Positions 34,371 to 44,870 of a stretch of 64,000 nucleotides of DNA are shown piece after piece. This stretch comes from Gambelia wislizenii (taxonomy: Eukaryota; Chordata; Lepidosauria; Squamata; Crotaphytidae), in assembly GCA_030847615.1 (NCBI GenBank), contig JAUMIR010000001.1, forward strand, positions 369,822,687 to 369,886,686. Direction: 5' to 3'. Both the position numbers and the translations under genes were made by a program. The notes under the pieces are model-generated. The model was not told the origin of the DNA. It ran no database searches and saw nothing but the letters and a program-made list of their open reading frames with translations. How positions within the stretch are numbered: the first letter of the stretch is position 1; the number at the start of each line of letters is the position of its first letter.

Positions 34371-34608
34371 ATTACTACCAGGTAAGGATACCCAAAAAAT
34401 GCCAGATCTCATCTGATCTTAGAAGCTAAGTAGGGTCAACCCTGGCTAGTACTTGGATGAGAGACCACCAATGAATACCAAGTGCTGTATGCTATATTTC
34501 AGAGGAAAGAATTAGCAAACCACCTCTGAGTATTCCTTGACTAAGAAAACCCTATAAAATTCATGGGGCTACCATAAGTCAACAGGTGACATGCAAGCAC
34601 ACACACAC
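34371..34608 (+). mobile_element. 5S rRNA-derived SINE (5S-Sauria type)
   Basis: 34371-34490 is a mutated 5S rRNA: 'gccagatctcatctgatctt', then 'agaagctaagtagggtcaac' (box A equivalent) and 'agtacttggatgagagacca' (box C equivalent), ending 'ataccaagtgctgtat'. It is followed by 'ctaccataagtcaacaggtg', a tail of the RTE-dependent SINE type, and (CA)n. Not a functional 5S gene. Confidence 0.85.
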
Positions 34609-34824
34609 AGAGACGGATGTATACCTGGCGTAGGTCCCACACATACAGTATAATGGGATTTTCTGAATAGACATGCATAGGTTCACACTTAAACTCATAT
34701 AACTTCCTCTGATTTCAATCTGGCCTCCATCACATATAGAAAGTCACCATGTAATTACATTCTTTGGTTCAGCCATTTTAACAACACACCAGGAATATGC
34801 TGTATTCCATGGTTTGTTTGTTCT

Positions 34825-35083
34825 AGGACTTTTTCAAATGGGAGAAAAAATCTGTGAGGAGGTCGGAAGAAGAGTGGGGCTGTCACGCTTACAGAGCCCT
34901 GTTTCAGACAGCCCCGTCCTCCTCCTTTTGAAAAGCAGCCTCCGCAGCATGGGGGAAGGTCGGGAGGAGGTCAGGAGGAGAACGGAGGAGGACTGCATCA
35001 TCTGAAATGGGGCAACGTAAGCATGACAGCCCCATTCTTCTCCTGAACTCCTGGGGGTGGGATTCCCCATTTGAAAAAGTCCT
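34825..35083. mobile_element. MITE with 18-bp terminal inverted repeats
   Basis: Left end 34825-34842 ('aggactttttcaaatggg') is the exact reverse complement of the right end 35066-35083. The interior is purine-rich and partly self-complementary ('cagccccgtcctcctcc' against 'ggaggaggactgcatcatct' context). No clear target duplication. Confidence 0.8.
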
Positions 35084-35502
35084 TAGTTAGGAAATGGTGT
35101 TGATGTATTTTTCAACATTGGCAACACAATCCAGACCAGGGGGGAGGAATGTCTATGCAATTCACAATTCCTGTTTAACATCCACCACCTCCTTCTTAAG
35201 CTGAGTTATTTCTGAAATGTCAAATAGGAACTATTTCTGGCTGGCTAGATTCCAACCCAGGCAGAACAACAAGGGATACAATGGGACAGGATAAAATAAA
35301 CACGTAAATGCTCATGTCGTGATGTTCTTGGACTCCGGTGCTTTAGGCCTGAGATTGCATTCAGACAATTATTTCGACTGGAGAAACTTCTCCATTGCTA
35401 CTCCTGTGGCATCAGTTCTACCATCAACAGCTTGATATACAAACATAGGGCAGAGGGAAGAACTAAGTGCAGAAGGAAGGAAGACCAGGACTGGGGTGAA
35501 TC

Positions 35503-36115
35503 CAAGGGCTTGTCTACACTGGCTAAATAAAACAACTTCACCTCATTTTAGACGACATATGGTTTGAATCTAGGGCTTTTCAGTGTTTCAGGGTTTTAAA
35601 CCACATCAAAAAAGTGGGGATTTACTCCAGATTTGGGCAGAAAATCCAGTTATTCATGTACAGGTGTGTGCACTGTGCTCCATTGTGACATTGGTGTAGT
35701 GCTGGGGGGGGGAGTTTTTGGTTGGTGGGCGAAAGTGGTTTGGAGGAGGCACCCTGGGTCAGGCGATCAGCTGACCTTTCCCACTGTTTCAATTTCACTT
35801 TTTAGTGTGCGTCCCCCCCCCTTTATTTTTTGCATGCGCAACAGTTATTAGGAGAAACACATACCAACGTACCCATATTGTTAGCTGCACGTACCTCAGC
35901 TTAATAGGATGTCTGAAGCCCCTCTGAGCCATGGGAACAGACATACATACATGCACATGCATTGGGGGGGAGGGGAAAACTGGAGCGGCCATGACCATGT
36001 GGCTGGGCATACTGTGATTTATCAGACTGGGGTGAGTTCAGAAGGGGGAACTGTGTTGACAGCACCCCTGAACTTGTCTCAATGTGTGTGGTGATTGTGT
36101 AGATAAGCCACTCTT
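35503..36115. mobile_element. hAT-like TIR element, about 610 bp
   Basis: Starts 'caagggcttgtctacactgg' and ends 'gtgtagataagccactc', inverted. The interior contains G- and C-runs and no transposase. It shares its end sequence, but not its interior, with the elements at 23104 and 57875. Confidence 0.6.
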
Positions 36116-36127
36116 AGATGCTCCACA

Positions 36128-36245
36128 ATGTCCAGAAGAGCATTTGGAAGAGTGATTTTTTATATATAACAACTCCCATAATCCACCAGCCATGTGGATT
36201 TTGTGAGTTGCCATCCCCTGAAATAACTCTTCTGCATTCCAAAAA
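36128..36245. mobile_element. Short palindromic MITE
   Basis: 'gcatttggaagagtgatttt' on the left and 'aataactcttctgcattcc' on the right are imperfect inverted ends around 'aacaactcccataatccac'. Confidence 0.5.
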
Positions 36246-37280
36246 AGAAAAGGGGGAGAGGAGGGGGGGCAGGAATCTAGCAGCACCATGAAGACTACCT
36301 GATTTATGTTTGTAGCATCAGTATTTGTAGATATCAATCCTCAGATTCAGTGACAGCATGATATTAAAACTTCAGGTTATAAAGCATATTTATACAGTTG
36401 TAGGAGTGAAAGAATGCATTAAGATCCAGAGGACACAAGAAATGTACTAAGATCATGAACAGCTGGTCTAGTAAATGTCAATCCAAAGTGAAACTTTGAG
36501 GAGGCAACACACAAACTTATACTGTACTTATACAAATGTATACATATATGATTATACCCAGTTAATTTATTTTAGAATATTAACCCCAAAGAACTCCAAG
36601 CATCAGAGCATGTATATTCATGAGCATTACCCAATATCCCAACAGTCAACTGAAATGAATATTATGTCCCTATTAAAAAGGCACTTTGTGTTTATGACAT
36701 AATTTAAAAAACATCCAGTGCTAGAATTATGAGGCCAAGTACAAGACAGGCACAGCCTTAAAGTGTGCATCTGATATTGTATGGAAATATTTTATGGAAA
36801 GACTGAGAAAGCATCCAGTAGATTATGAGTAGATAAATAAACCACAGATACACATGCAAATGATGTGAACATTAGACAGAAGATGACTAGACTGTGGGAA
36901 GAGGCAGGGCCTTTGAAAATTTCATTGAGCAGCTTCACATGAAACAGCTCTCTTATGTTTGTTGCTTGCCTTGTTTCACTGGAAAAATTAAACATAGTCA
37001 TGACATTTGACTTTATAAACAAAACAAAACATTTGCTGATTTTCTTGTAAACATTTTAACTTTCAGAAAATACCATGTTTCTAGTCCTTGTGGTCTGAAG
37101 AATTATAATTGCCTGGTCTACATTCTAATCAAGCTCCTCAATCAAAAGAAATATTGTGTAGGTCATATTGTTTCCTATAGCACTGCAGCACTGGAATGGG
37201 GGAAAATGCATCTACTTAAATTTTACCTTCAATGCAAAGATGCAGACAGCTTTTGAGTCTTTGCACCTGATAACCCTACA
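36246..37280. other. No assignable feature
   Basis: AT-rich, no domain-bearing ORF. A short palindromic 'acatatatgattata' neighbourhood near 36540 is the only structure noted. Confidence 0.45.
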
Positions 37281-37285
37281 GCAGA

Positions 37286-37423
37286 GACAGGAATCCTGCA
37301 GCCTTCCAGATGTTGTAGGACTATAGTTCCAGACATAACAAGCACAACCAGTGGTGAAGAATGCTGGGAGTTGGAGTCTGACAACATCTGGAAGGCTACA
37401 TGCTTCCCACCCCTACCCTAGAG
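37286..37423. mobile_element. Palindromic hAT-like MITE
   Basis: Left 'gcagccttccagatgttgta' and right 'tgacaacatctggaaggcta' are inverted, with 'ctatagttccagac' and 'ctgggagttggagtc' in the arms. Same family as 7063 and 9000. Confidence 0.75.
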
Positions 37424-37582
37424 AAAGTGACATGGCTAAAAAAATAACAACTGTTCTTTTTCTCCCCCACTCATACTTTTTTGGGGATTTACATAGCTAT
37501 ACTTTTATCTACAGCACAGAAATTATTATATACCAATTGCCTATAAACATAGTAAACCACAAACAAAATATACACAGTGATA

Positions 37583-38205
37583 GATGGATTGTCTAAATGG
37601 CAAAAATGTTCCTTACAGAATGCAAGGAGAAGATGACCTGTCCTAATGGCAATCTGCATTGTTTTGCCATATTGTGAAGGAAGGGGGCCAAAACCAGCAA
37701 AAACTCCATAGGAAAAGCCTTTGCGGCTTTCCCCAGAGTTTTTAAAAATAGTGAGGGGAATGCATATTCCTGCTCTTTGGGACAAGTGATTCAATATGAA
37801 TTGCTTTCCCAAATGAGAGGAAGCACAAACCTGATTGGCTGGATGAGCGTAGGGGCGGGGATTGCTAACAGGGCAAGCACCTGCTACCGCCATGTTGGAT
37901 TTTCACCTTAGTGAGCGATCGCTAAGGCAATAAAAGTGTTTTGTTTTACCTCTTTTTTCCTCTTTTTTGTAAAGGTCAAATATCACTTATGCACAGTGTG
38001 GAAACAGGGTTTTCTTTTTTAAAAAGTTCATCAGCAGCAGATTTTAAAATGCGATTAATTCACTTGTGACCGCCATCGTGGCTAGAGGGTATGCAAAGTT
38101 TATGGGGGCTCAAAAACCATTAAGACAAGTCACTGATGCTATAACTTGCTATTACTGTGGAGCAATCAGTTTCTTTTGGCCTCATATAGATAACCCCAGA
38201 ATTTG
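37583..38205 (-). mobile_element. TIR element (hAT-like), minus-strand copy of the 23104/33523 family
   Basis: Minus-sense order: 'ggggttatctatatgaggcc' at the right edge, 'gtcttaatggtttttgagcc', 'gccttagcgatcgctcacta', 'ccagccaatcaggtttgtgc', 'gcaaaggcttttcctatgga', with a decayed left end near 37583. Intact compared with the L1-split copy. Confidence 0.65.
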
Positions 38206-38398
38206 GGTGTTTTTTTTTTAAAGATCTTTTTGTTTACTGAAACTTTTTTTCATTCCCAGTCCTTTACCTTTAACAGATAACTCAGCTGTGGTTTCTTCTC
38301 TGAAATACCTCTTCAGCATCCAGGAAGTATAATGCAACCCTGACACCAAATGAAATACTACACAAACAAGAAGCTGTTGTGAAAACTGATACAGGTCA

Positions 38399-38775
38399 GC
38401 TGGTGTGGTTGAAACAGTTGAACATTTGCCTCTCTACTGCCTATACTGCAAGAACACCTGTCCTTTAGATATTAACCCATTTTTAGCAACTCTTCTAGGC
38501 AGATTTCATGATTTTTATAATACCTTTCTTCTTTCAGATTCTATTAATGAAATTCCTGTTAAGGTGGCAATAAATTGTATTCTAGCTTCTTCTGCTAGGA
38601 ATCAGTTGGCTAAACCCTCTTCTAACAGTAATTACAGGCTCCATTGAGAACAAGTATGGTATAGTGGCTTGAATGTTTAATTTTTTATGTATTTTAAAAT
38701 TTTCATTTGTATGCACCTTTCTCCTGGAGTGTGACCTCGGGTGGCTAAAAAAAAGAATGTTGGGATAAAATAATG
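38399..38775 (+). mobile_element. LINE C-terminal and 3' UTR fragment, clade unassigned
   Basis: The frame 38405-38647 (VEHLPLYCLYC... to a TGA) has the ETVEHLLLxCPxY style of a LINE C-terminus. It is followed by a 3' UTR-like 'acctcgggtggctaaaaaaa' and 'gggataaaataat', similar to the L2 tails at 24290 and 54470. A 'gtatggtatagtggcttgaa' piece inside it (38655-38674) looks like a SINE head, so the structure may be composite. Confidence 0.5.
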
Positions 38776-38990
38776 TTGAGTTAGGATTCTGAGAAACTAG
38801 GGTTCAAATCCTCACTCAGCCATGGTATCCCACTGGGTGACTGGGCAAACCACGCACTCTCAGCCTCAGAGGAAGGTAGTGGCAAGCCCACTCTGAATAA
38901 ATCTTGCCAAGAAAACCCCGTGATAGGTTTGGGTTAGGGTCGCCATCAGTCTGAATAGACTTGAAGGCACACAACAACAACATCCATAGC
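38776..38990 (+). mobile_element. Sauria SINE
   Basis: Contains 'tagggttcaaatcctcactc' (B-box region of the tRNA-derived head), 'agcctcagaggaaggtagtg', 'ctctgaataaatcttgccaa', 'gggttagggtcgccatcagt' and 'gacttgaaggcacac' then (ACA)n. The first 30 nt of the head are displaced to 38655. Confidence 0.85.
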
Positions 38991-39561
38991 CTCCTGGTTT
39001 CTGACTTTTCTGTTATTGCATGTTCCTTAGTCAGAATTTTTCTGGATTTATAATGTGCACCTGTTCATTTTATACTTCTTTATTTTCTAACTTTAAAGGA
39101 TCATTAAAAAGTTATGGTTGCATATGTAAGTGAGTTTTAAAAATGTATCTAAATAATAAAAAAGGGGGGAATCCATCTAAATACGCATAATTGGCACCCC
39201 GTCACTCTCATTAACTATGACTTTGGGCCAACCATGCATGTTTACTGTTTACTGTTTTTTTTATATAAATAGCAGACAAGGAAAAACCTTAGCAGCTTCT
39301 GGACTGGATGGGGTGAGGGAGTTTGTTTCCTTCTGTCTCCCCTCTCTGAAGCTGAGTGGGCACATTTTCTTTGAAATGAAAGTAACATCTTTGGGGAAGT
39401 TTCCTCTTCTCCCATTTTTGTCACGACAGTAGCAAGAAAAGATATTGCTAAATTCCTCTTCCCACCCTTCACTGGTCACAACAGTCTTTCAGGCTTTCTC
39501 TTGGTTGTTATTTAAATACAGCAGAAGAAATTAGAGACATGTCTCAAGGTGCTCAATAAAT

Positions 39562-40080
39562 GAATTATAGAATCATAGAGTTGGAAGAGACCACAAGGGC
39601 CATCCAGTCCAACCCCCTGCCATGCAGGAATACACAATCAAACCATTCCCGCCAAATAGCCATCCAGCCTCTGCTTAACAACCTCCAAAGAAGGAGACTC
39701 CACCAAACTCCAAGGCAGTGTATTCCACTTCTGAACAGCTCTTACTGTCAGGAAGTTCTTCCTAATGTTTAGGCCGAAACTGTTTTCCAATAGTTTGAAC
39801 CCATTGTTTCATGTCTTAGTCTCTGGAGCAGCAGAAAACAAGCTTGATCCATCCTCAGTATGACATCCCTTCAAATATTGAAACATGGTACTCATGTCAA
39901 CTCTCAACCTTCTCTTCTGCAGACTAAACATACCTAGCTCCCTAAGCTGCTCCTCATAGGGCGTGGCTTCTAGACCGCCTACCATCCTGGTTGCCCTCCT
40001 CTGGACATGTTCCAGCTTCCCAATATCCTTCCTGAATTGTGATGCCCAGAACTGGACACAGTATTCCAGGTGAGGTCTGA
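39562..40080 (-). mobile_element. CR1 LINE 3' fragment, with inverted 5' extension
   Basis: In the minus sense it runs from the conserved [11 protein letters not shown] equivalent near 40060 to the end 'gattctataattc' at 39563. It matches 43400-43922 closely. Frameshifts interrupt it (about 39640 and 39770). At its 5' end it continues into a perfect inverted copy of its own first 95 bp. Confidence 0.85.
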
Positions 40081-40177
40081 GTCCTCACCTGGAATACTGT
40101 GTCCAGTTCTGGGCATCACAATTCAGGAAGGATATTGGGAAGCTGGAACATGTCCAGAGGAGGGCAACCAGGATGGT
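39981..40177. repeat. Perfect 95-bp palindrome with 7-bp loop
   Basis: 39981-40075 and 40083-40177 are exact reverse complements as far as I can read, separated by 7 nt. Both arms are CR1 sequence around the [22 protein letters not shown] coding part. Confidence 0.9.
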
Positions 40178-40360
40178 TGATTTATTGATTTTTAAAAAGC
40201 CCAGTTCTCACAAACACCTTCAGAAGTTATTTGAAATTTAACTTCAGAAATCTGTGGAGCTGAAACAGTGATATGAACATTTCAGCTCCATAAACTCCTG
40301 AAGTTAAATTTCAAATTTTCCAGAGGAATGCCTTTGTAAGCATATCCAGACCAAAACACA

Positions 40361-40605
40361 TTAGGGTCCCCCCCCACAATATAGTGGTATCCACTGCAGT
40401 TTGGTTCCAGGACCCTTAGTGAATACCAAAATCCGTGAATGCACATGTCCCATTATATACAGTGGCATAGTAAAATGATGTCCCATTATATAAAATGACA
40501 AACAGCAAGATTTGCTTTTTGGAATTCCCCCACTTGAACATTTTCGAGCCATGGTTGGTTGAACCCATGGATACATAACCCATGGATATGGAGCGCCGAC
40601 TGTAC
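40361..40605 (-). mobile_element. Tigger-like MITE
   Basis: Right end 'tatggagcgccgactgtaca' and interior 'ttggttgaacccatggatac', 'gaataccaaaatccgtgaat', 'tgtcccattatat' resemble, in opposite orientation, the MITE at 9090-9300. The left end is degraded into a C run, and 'gtcccattatata' is repeated. Confidence 0.65.
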
Positions 40606-42480
40606 ATCATCTATCAACTGAGTACCTTCATATGCATCTCCAGTTTCTTTGGCACATTTTAATGGATGCTTCCAGATTTTTTTGCTCCATTTGTTATTTA
40701 CATAAACAAGAAAAACAACAAAACCACTTTAACTATATTCACACAATTTTAGCACCACATCTTTCTTTTTCTTTTTCTTTTTGGCTTGTTCAATCTTGAG
40801 AAGTGTGATAATGGAAAATGGAATATTCCAGTTCTACAGATTTTTCTCCAGAGGCAAGACTAGCAGCTCTGTAGTTTCACATCTTGCAGAGGGTATCAAT
40901 AACTTTTATTGTTAAGTCAATATAAATGAATTTTCCTTTGTTGCCAGAATAAATCTCCAACCAAAAGGCACTGACATTTCACCTAGGGCTAGATAGGAGA
41001 ATTAATTGCAGAAAATAGTGCATTAACTCACCATCACAGCAGCATTCATTTGTATCCACAATGCATTCGCAAGATCGCTGGCATGGGAAGCTATTCATGT
41101 TTGACGTTCATACGGAGCATGCCTGTGAGTAAAGATGGTGGCTGCAAGTTAATTACTCACATTATTCTCCAAAAGCTTCCTCCATTCCCCCCCCTTGTTA
41201 AATCAGAGACACAAAAGAGCAATCTTTTGCTTATTTTATTTTTATTTTTATTTTTTATTTTGCTTTGCCACTCAAAAATAGCATGCTGTTGCTTCTCTGA
41301 AAATCAACAATGGTGGCTCTGACCAGTTCATTGCACATCATGTGTGCTGGGGTGCATACATCCAACCTATCATGTTTTTACTTCCAGGATGTGCCCCAGT
41401 TTGAATTGGTTGTGCAAACGGGCTAAAATGTATTTTTAAAAAAAAACTTAAAAGGAAACAGCAAAGGAGTTTTTGGCTCCCTTCCTTTTGGATATGGTAA
41501 ATCCTTGCAGGAGCTCATCTAGACAAAAGGTATTCCCCTCACATTCCGTGAAGATTTTTTTTCATCATCTAAACAACCCCCTAGACTAAAAAATAAAATG
41601 GGGTAGGTTTCTTTTTGACTACACAATTAACAGCACTCTTAACTCCCGCTTTTCCTGCAATGGCTACATCCCATGGAATCCTGGGGTTTGTAGTTAGATG
41701 AAGCACCAGAGGAGTGCTGTGGCTGAGAATTCTAAATATCCCTCCTTAAACTGGATGGAACCATGGCAGTTCAAATGGAATCATAGTACTATAGTTATGT
41801 ACTGTACAGTGAAAGAGAACTTAGTACCAGAGTGGTTGGAGTGAGGAATATGCCAGCTACCTGCCATAGAAGTTGGTATACAAAATGAGTGGGATGTTTT
41901 CACCTCCTCTTTGTTTCTGAGCAACATATAAGTCCTGCAACTTTGAAAACTTGCATACCCCCATTTTTTCTGTTGGATATGGAAATATTAAGAAAGGAAT
42001 CCCTTCCATACATGTAAAAGAAGGTGGACATTTTTGCCTTTTGTGCTGCGACAACCACATGGCAACTATACACTAATGTAAAGGTAGTAACTTGCAGCAT
42101 AATAAAAGAAAAGAAAGTGGAGTAACTTTAAAACCTTTTTGGAATGCATGATTATTTGATTTAATTTTAGGAATGCATTCAGTGCCACCTGGTGGACTTT
42201 GCACATAACAAATTTAAATGGATTTAAATGGTCTTGAATTTTAACACCACCTTCCTGTTTATTGGTACTAGGCAAAACATGTCTATTTAAAGGGAAAACA
42301 TGCCAGTGGAGGTTGTTTGCTTCAATTGTCCTAGGCAACTACATTAATATTTAATTTATAACAATTATCTAAAATTATTTTCAACAGAAACAAAACAAAC
42401 CCTGCTCTATTTGTCAAATCATATTATATAATTCATTTCTATTATGATTCATGAGATTAATTGGAGGGTTCTAGGGGGAA
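40606..42480. other. Mostly unassigned; MITE scrap at 41665-41830
   Basis: 41665-41830 contains 'cccatggaatcctggggttt', 'gagaattctaaatatccctcc' and 'accatggcagttcaaatgga', pieces of the hAT-like MITE also at 60175 and 62566. The rest shows no domain or repeat I recognise; A/T-rich runs occur at 40755 and 41235. Confidence 0.45.
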
Positions 42481-42486
42481 GGAACT

Positions 42487-42722
42487 TTTGTTGTTGTGGG
42501 CCTTCAAATAATTTCCAACTTACAGCACGCCTAAGATGAACCTGTCATAGGGTTTTCTTAGCAAGATTTGTTCAGAGCGTGGTTTACCCTTGCCATCCTC
42601 TCAGGCTGAGAGAGTGTGACTTGCCCACAGCCACCCAAAGGATTTCCATGGCCAAATGGGGATTTAAACCTTGGTCTCTAGAGTTGTAGCCCAATGCTCA
42701 ACCACTACACCTCACCGCCTCT
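42487..42722 (-). mobile_element. Sauria SINE, nearly complete
   Basis: The minus sense runs from the head ('ggcggtgaggtgtagtggtt') through the B-box part ('ggtttaaatccccatttggc'), 'gagaggatggcaagggtaaa' and 'ctaagaaaaccctatgacag' to the tail with 'ttggaaattatttgaaggcc'. The head contains recognisable Pol III boxes. Confidence 0.85.
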
Positions 42723-43377
42723 AGGAATGTATTTACACCACCCCTGATATGAATGAACCTGCCATTGGGTTGAGAAACTGCTTACAACTCTGCTTTTGTC
42801 AGTTTCCTCAAATGACCTGTAGCCAGTGTTCTGGGTGCAAAACTATAATTCATGGTCTGTGTTTATGTGAGTTGATATGCAAGTGTGAGACAGGCTCTCC
42901 AAAAATGTTTACTTGTAATGCTTTATATGTTATCTCTAAGTTCTGTCCTGGCCTCTTATGTGTGAATTCAGTGGTGATGAAAGTGAATGTTTCACATTCA
43001 GCAGACAGACAGATGCCATGCAAGTTTCCTTCCTTAGTTCTGCCAAAGCACATCTGCCTCCATCTATGGCATCTTGACTATGCATCCCTCAGCCTTCCTA
43101 CGCCAAATGGTGTTTCTTCCAATGCTCTCGAATGTGCCTCTCAAACCAGAAATAACTGTGATTGCCTGTGCTTTACACTTGCTTTACACTTGCTTTTTTG
43201 AATGACACCATCAGCAGCGGCTTGCTGCAAAGCCAATCAAGATCTGAAAATTGTACATAGATATGCAAGGAAGAAGTCCCATTTGTTATGAGACTGCATC
43301 TTGGATAGCTTTGAATAGAGCCCAAAAGGTTACATGGTAATAACTGGCTTTCAGTATGTATAGTGTCCAGTAGGAGT

Positions 43378-43922
43378 ATAGATAGTGCCACTGTATTCTA
43401 CTTTGGTCAGACCTCACCTGGAATACTGTGTCCAGTTCTGGGCACCACAATTCAGGAAGAATATTGACAAGCTGGAACGTGTCCAGAGGAGGGCAACCAG
43501 GATGGTGGGAGGTCTGGAAGCCATGCCCTATGAGGAGCATCTTAGGGAGCTGGGCATGTTTAGTCTGGAGAAGAGAAGGTTGAGAGGGGACATGATAGCC
43601 ATGTTTAAATATTTGAAAGGATGTCATACTGAGGATGGAGCAGGCTTGTTTTCTGCTGCTTCAGAGACTAGGACACAGAGCAATGCATTCAAACTACAGG
43701 AAAAGAGATTCCACCTAAACATTAGGAAGAATTTCCTGACAATAAGAGCTGTTCGGAAGTGGAATACACTGCCTCGTAGTGTGGTGGCGTTGCCCTCTTT
43801 GGAGGTTTTTAAACAGAGGCTGGGTGGCCATCTGTCGGGAATGCTTTGACTGTGTATTCCTGCATGTCAGGGGGTTGGACTGGATGGCCCTTGAGGTCTC
43901 TTCCAACTCTATGATTCTATAG
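43378..43922 (+). mobile_element. CR1 LINE 3' end with ORF2 C-terminus
   Basis: The frame 43385-43849 is open and encodes the CR1 reverse transcriptase C-terminus: [69 protein letters not shown] and FKQRLGGHLSGML with a TGA. It is followed by the typical 3' UTR ('ggggttggactggatggccc') and 'tctatgattctat'. 5'-truncated, as most CR1 copies are. Confidence 0.92.
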
Positions 43923-44035
43923 CCAAAGTTCACCATGCACTGAACGAGCATTTCAACCTAAATTTTCCTAGTCCAGCATTCAACCCAATGTACCATATTG
44001 CCTAAGTTATCGTTAAGTTAAGGTTATTGTCATCT

Positions 44036-44268
44036 TTGTTGTATGTTTTCACATTGATGCTGACTGATGGCTACCCTATATGGTTGTTTTGGGGGGTATG
44101 TTTTTGGGTTTTTTTGCAGAAGAGATTTGCCATTGCCTGCCTCTGAGGCTGAGAGTATGTAACTTGCAAGGTTACCCAGTGGGTTTCCATGGCTGAGTGG
44201 GGATTTGAGACCTGGTCTCCCAGAATCCTAGTCAATATTCAGACCGCTATACCACACTGGTTAAGGTA
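44036..44268 (-). mobile_element. Sauria SINE
   Basis: The minus sense begins at about 44266 ('ccagtgtggtatagcggtct'), has 'caaatccccactcagccatg', 'acccactgggtaaccttgca', 'tcagaggcaggcaatggcaa' and ends with a tail that is broken by a T/G-rich stretch (44085-44115). Confidence 0.8.
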
Positions 44269-44870
44269 CAGCACTGGAACTCAGACTTTGAAAGACTTCA
44301 GTAGAAAATGTACATAGACATGGCAATTTTCCTGCCGTTATTTTCAGCTAGTTCATGTCAAATATGTCCATATATCCCAGGATAACGCAAAACATATGTA
44401 GGTTGCTGACTAATCCCTATCTTTGATAAATGATAATAGATTGTAAAAACTACCTAGTGTGGATTGAACCTCAGTCTCTGAGTACAGGGAACAGTGTGCC
44501 CTCCCCAGTGATTATAGCTGGTATATGTTCACAAAGAGTCAGCTTTTAATGGGGGAAAATAGAGTGTATTGGTATAGTGAAGCTATGAATGCTCTATTAG
44601 CATAAAGATGCAGGCAGAACTGAGAGTGGTGGTAAAGGAGGATGTGTTGATGAGTGTTGGTCTGTTGTGGCACCTCATTTGTTCATTTGCTTTCATGCCA
44701 CATATACATGAATAGCATGAAGAGGAATAAATGAGAACCCTGAGGCTCAACAAGAGGGCCACTCATTCATGTTGGGATCTTTTTGCCAGAGAAGAGACGA
44801 ATATTTCCATAGGTGTTCCAAAAACAGCTGTTGGGTCCTTACATTCTCACCAGTATCTCATGATCCAATA

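Noticed and set aside
34371..34490. A 5S rRNA gene
   Set aside because: It has many substitutions relative to 5S rRNA and is fused to an RTE-type SINE tail with (CA)n, so it is a SINE head and not a functional gene.
42690..42722. Functional tRNA gene in the Sauria SINE heads
   Set aside because: Only A/B-box-like remnants are present; the cloverleaf cannot be completed and the sequence continues into the SINE body.
42749..43201. 150-residue plus-strand ORF with many cysteines
   Set aside because: The cysteines show no domain spacing, the frame starts just after a SINE and shows no splice sites; treated as chance.
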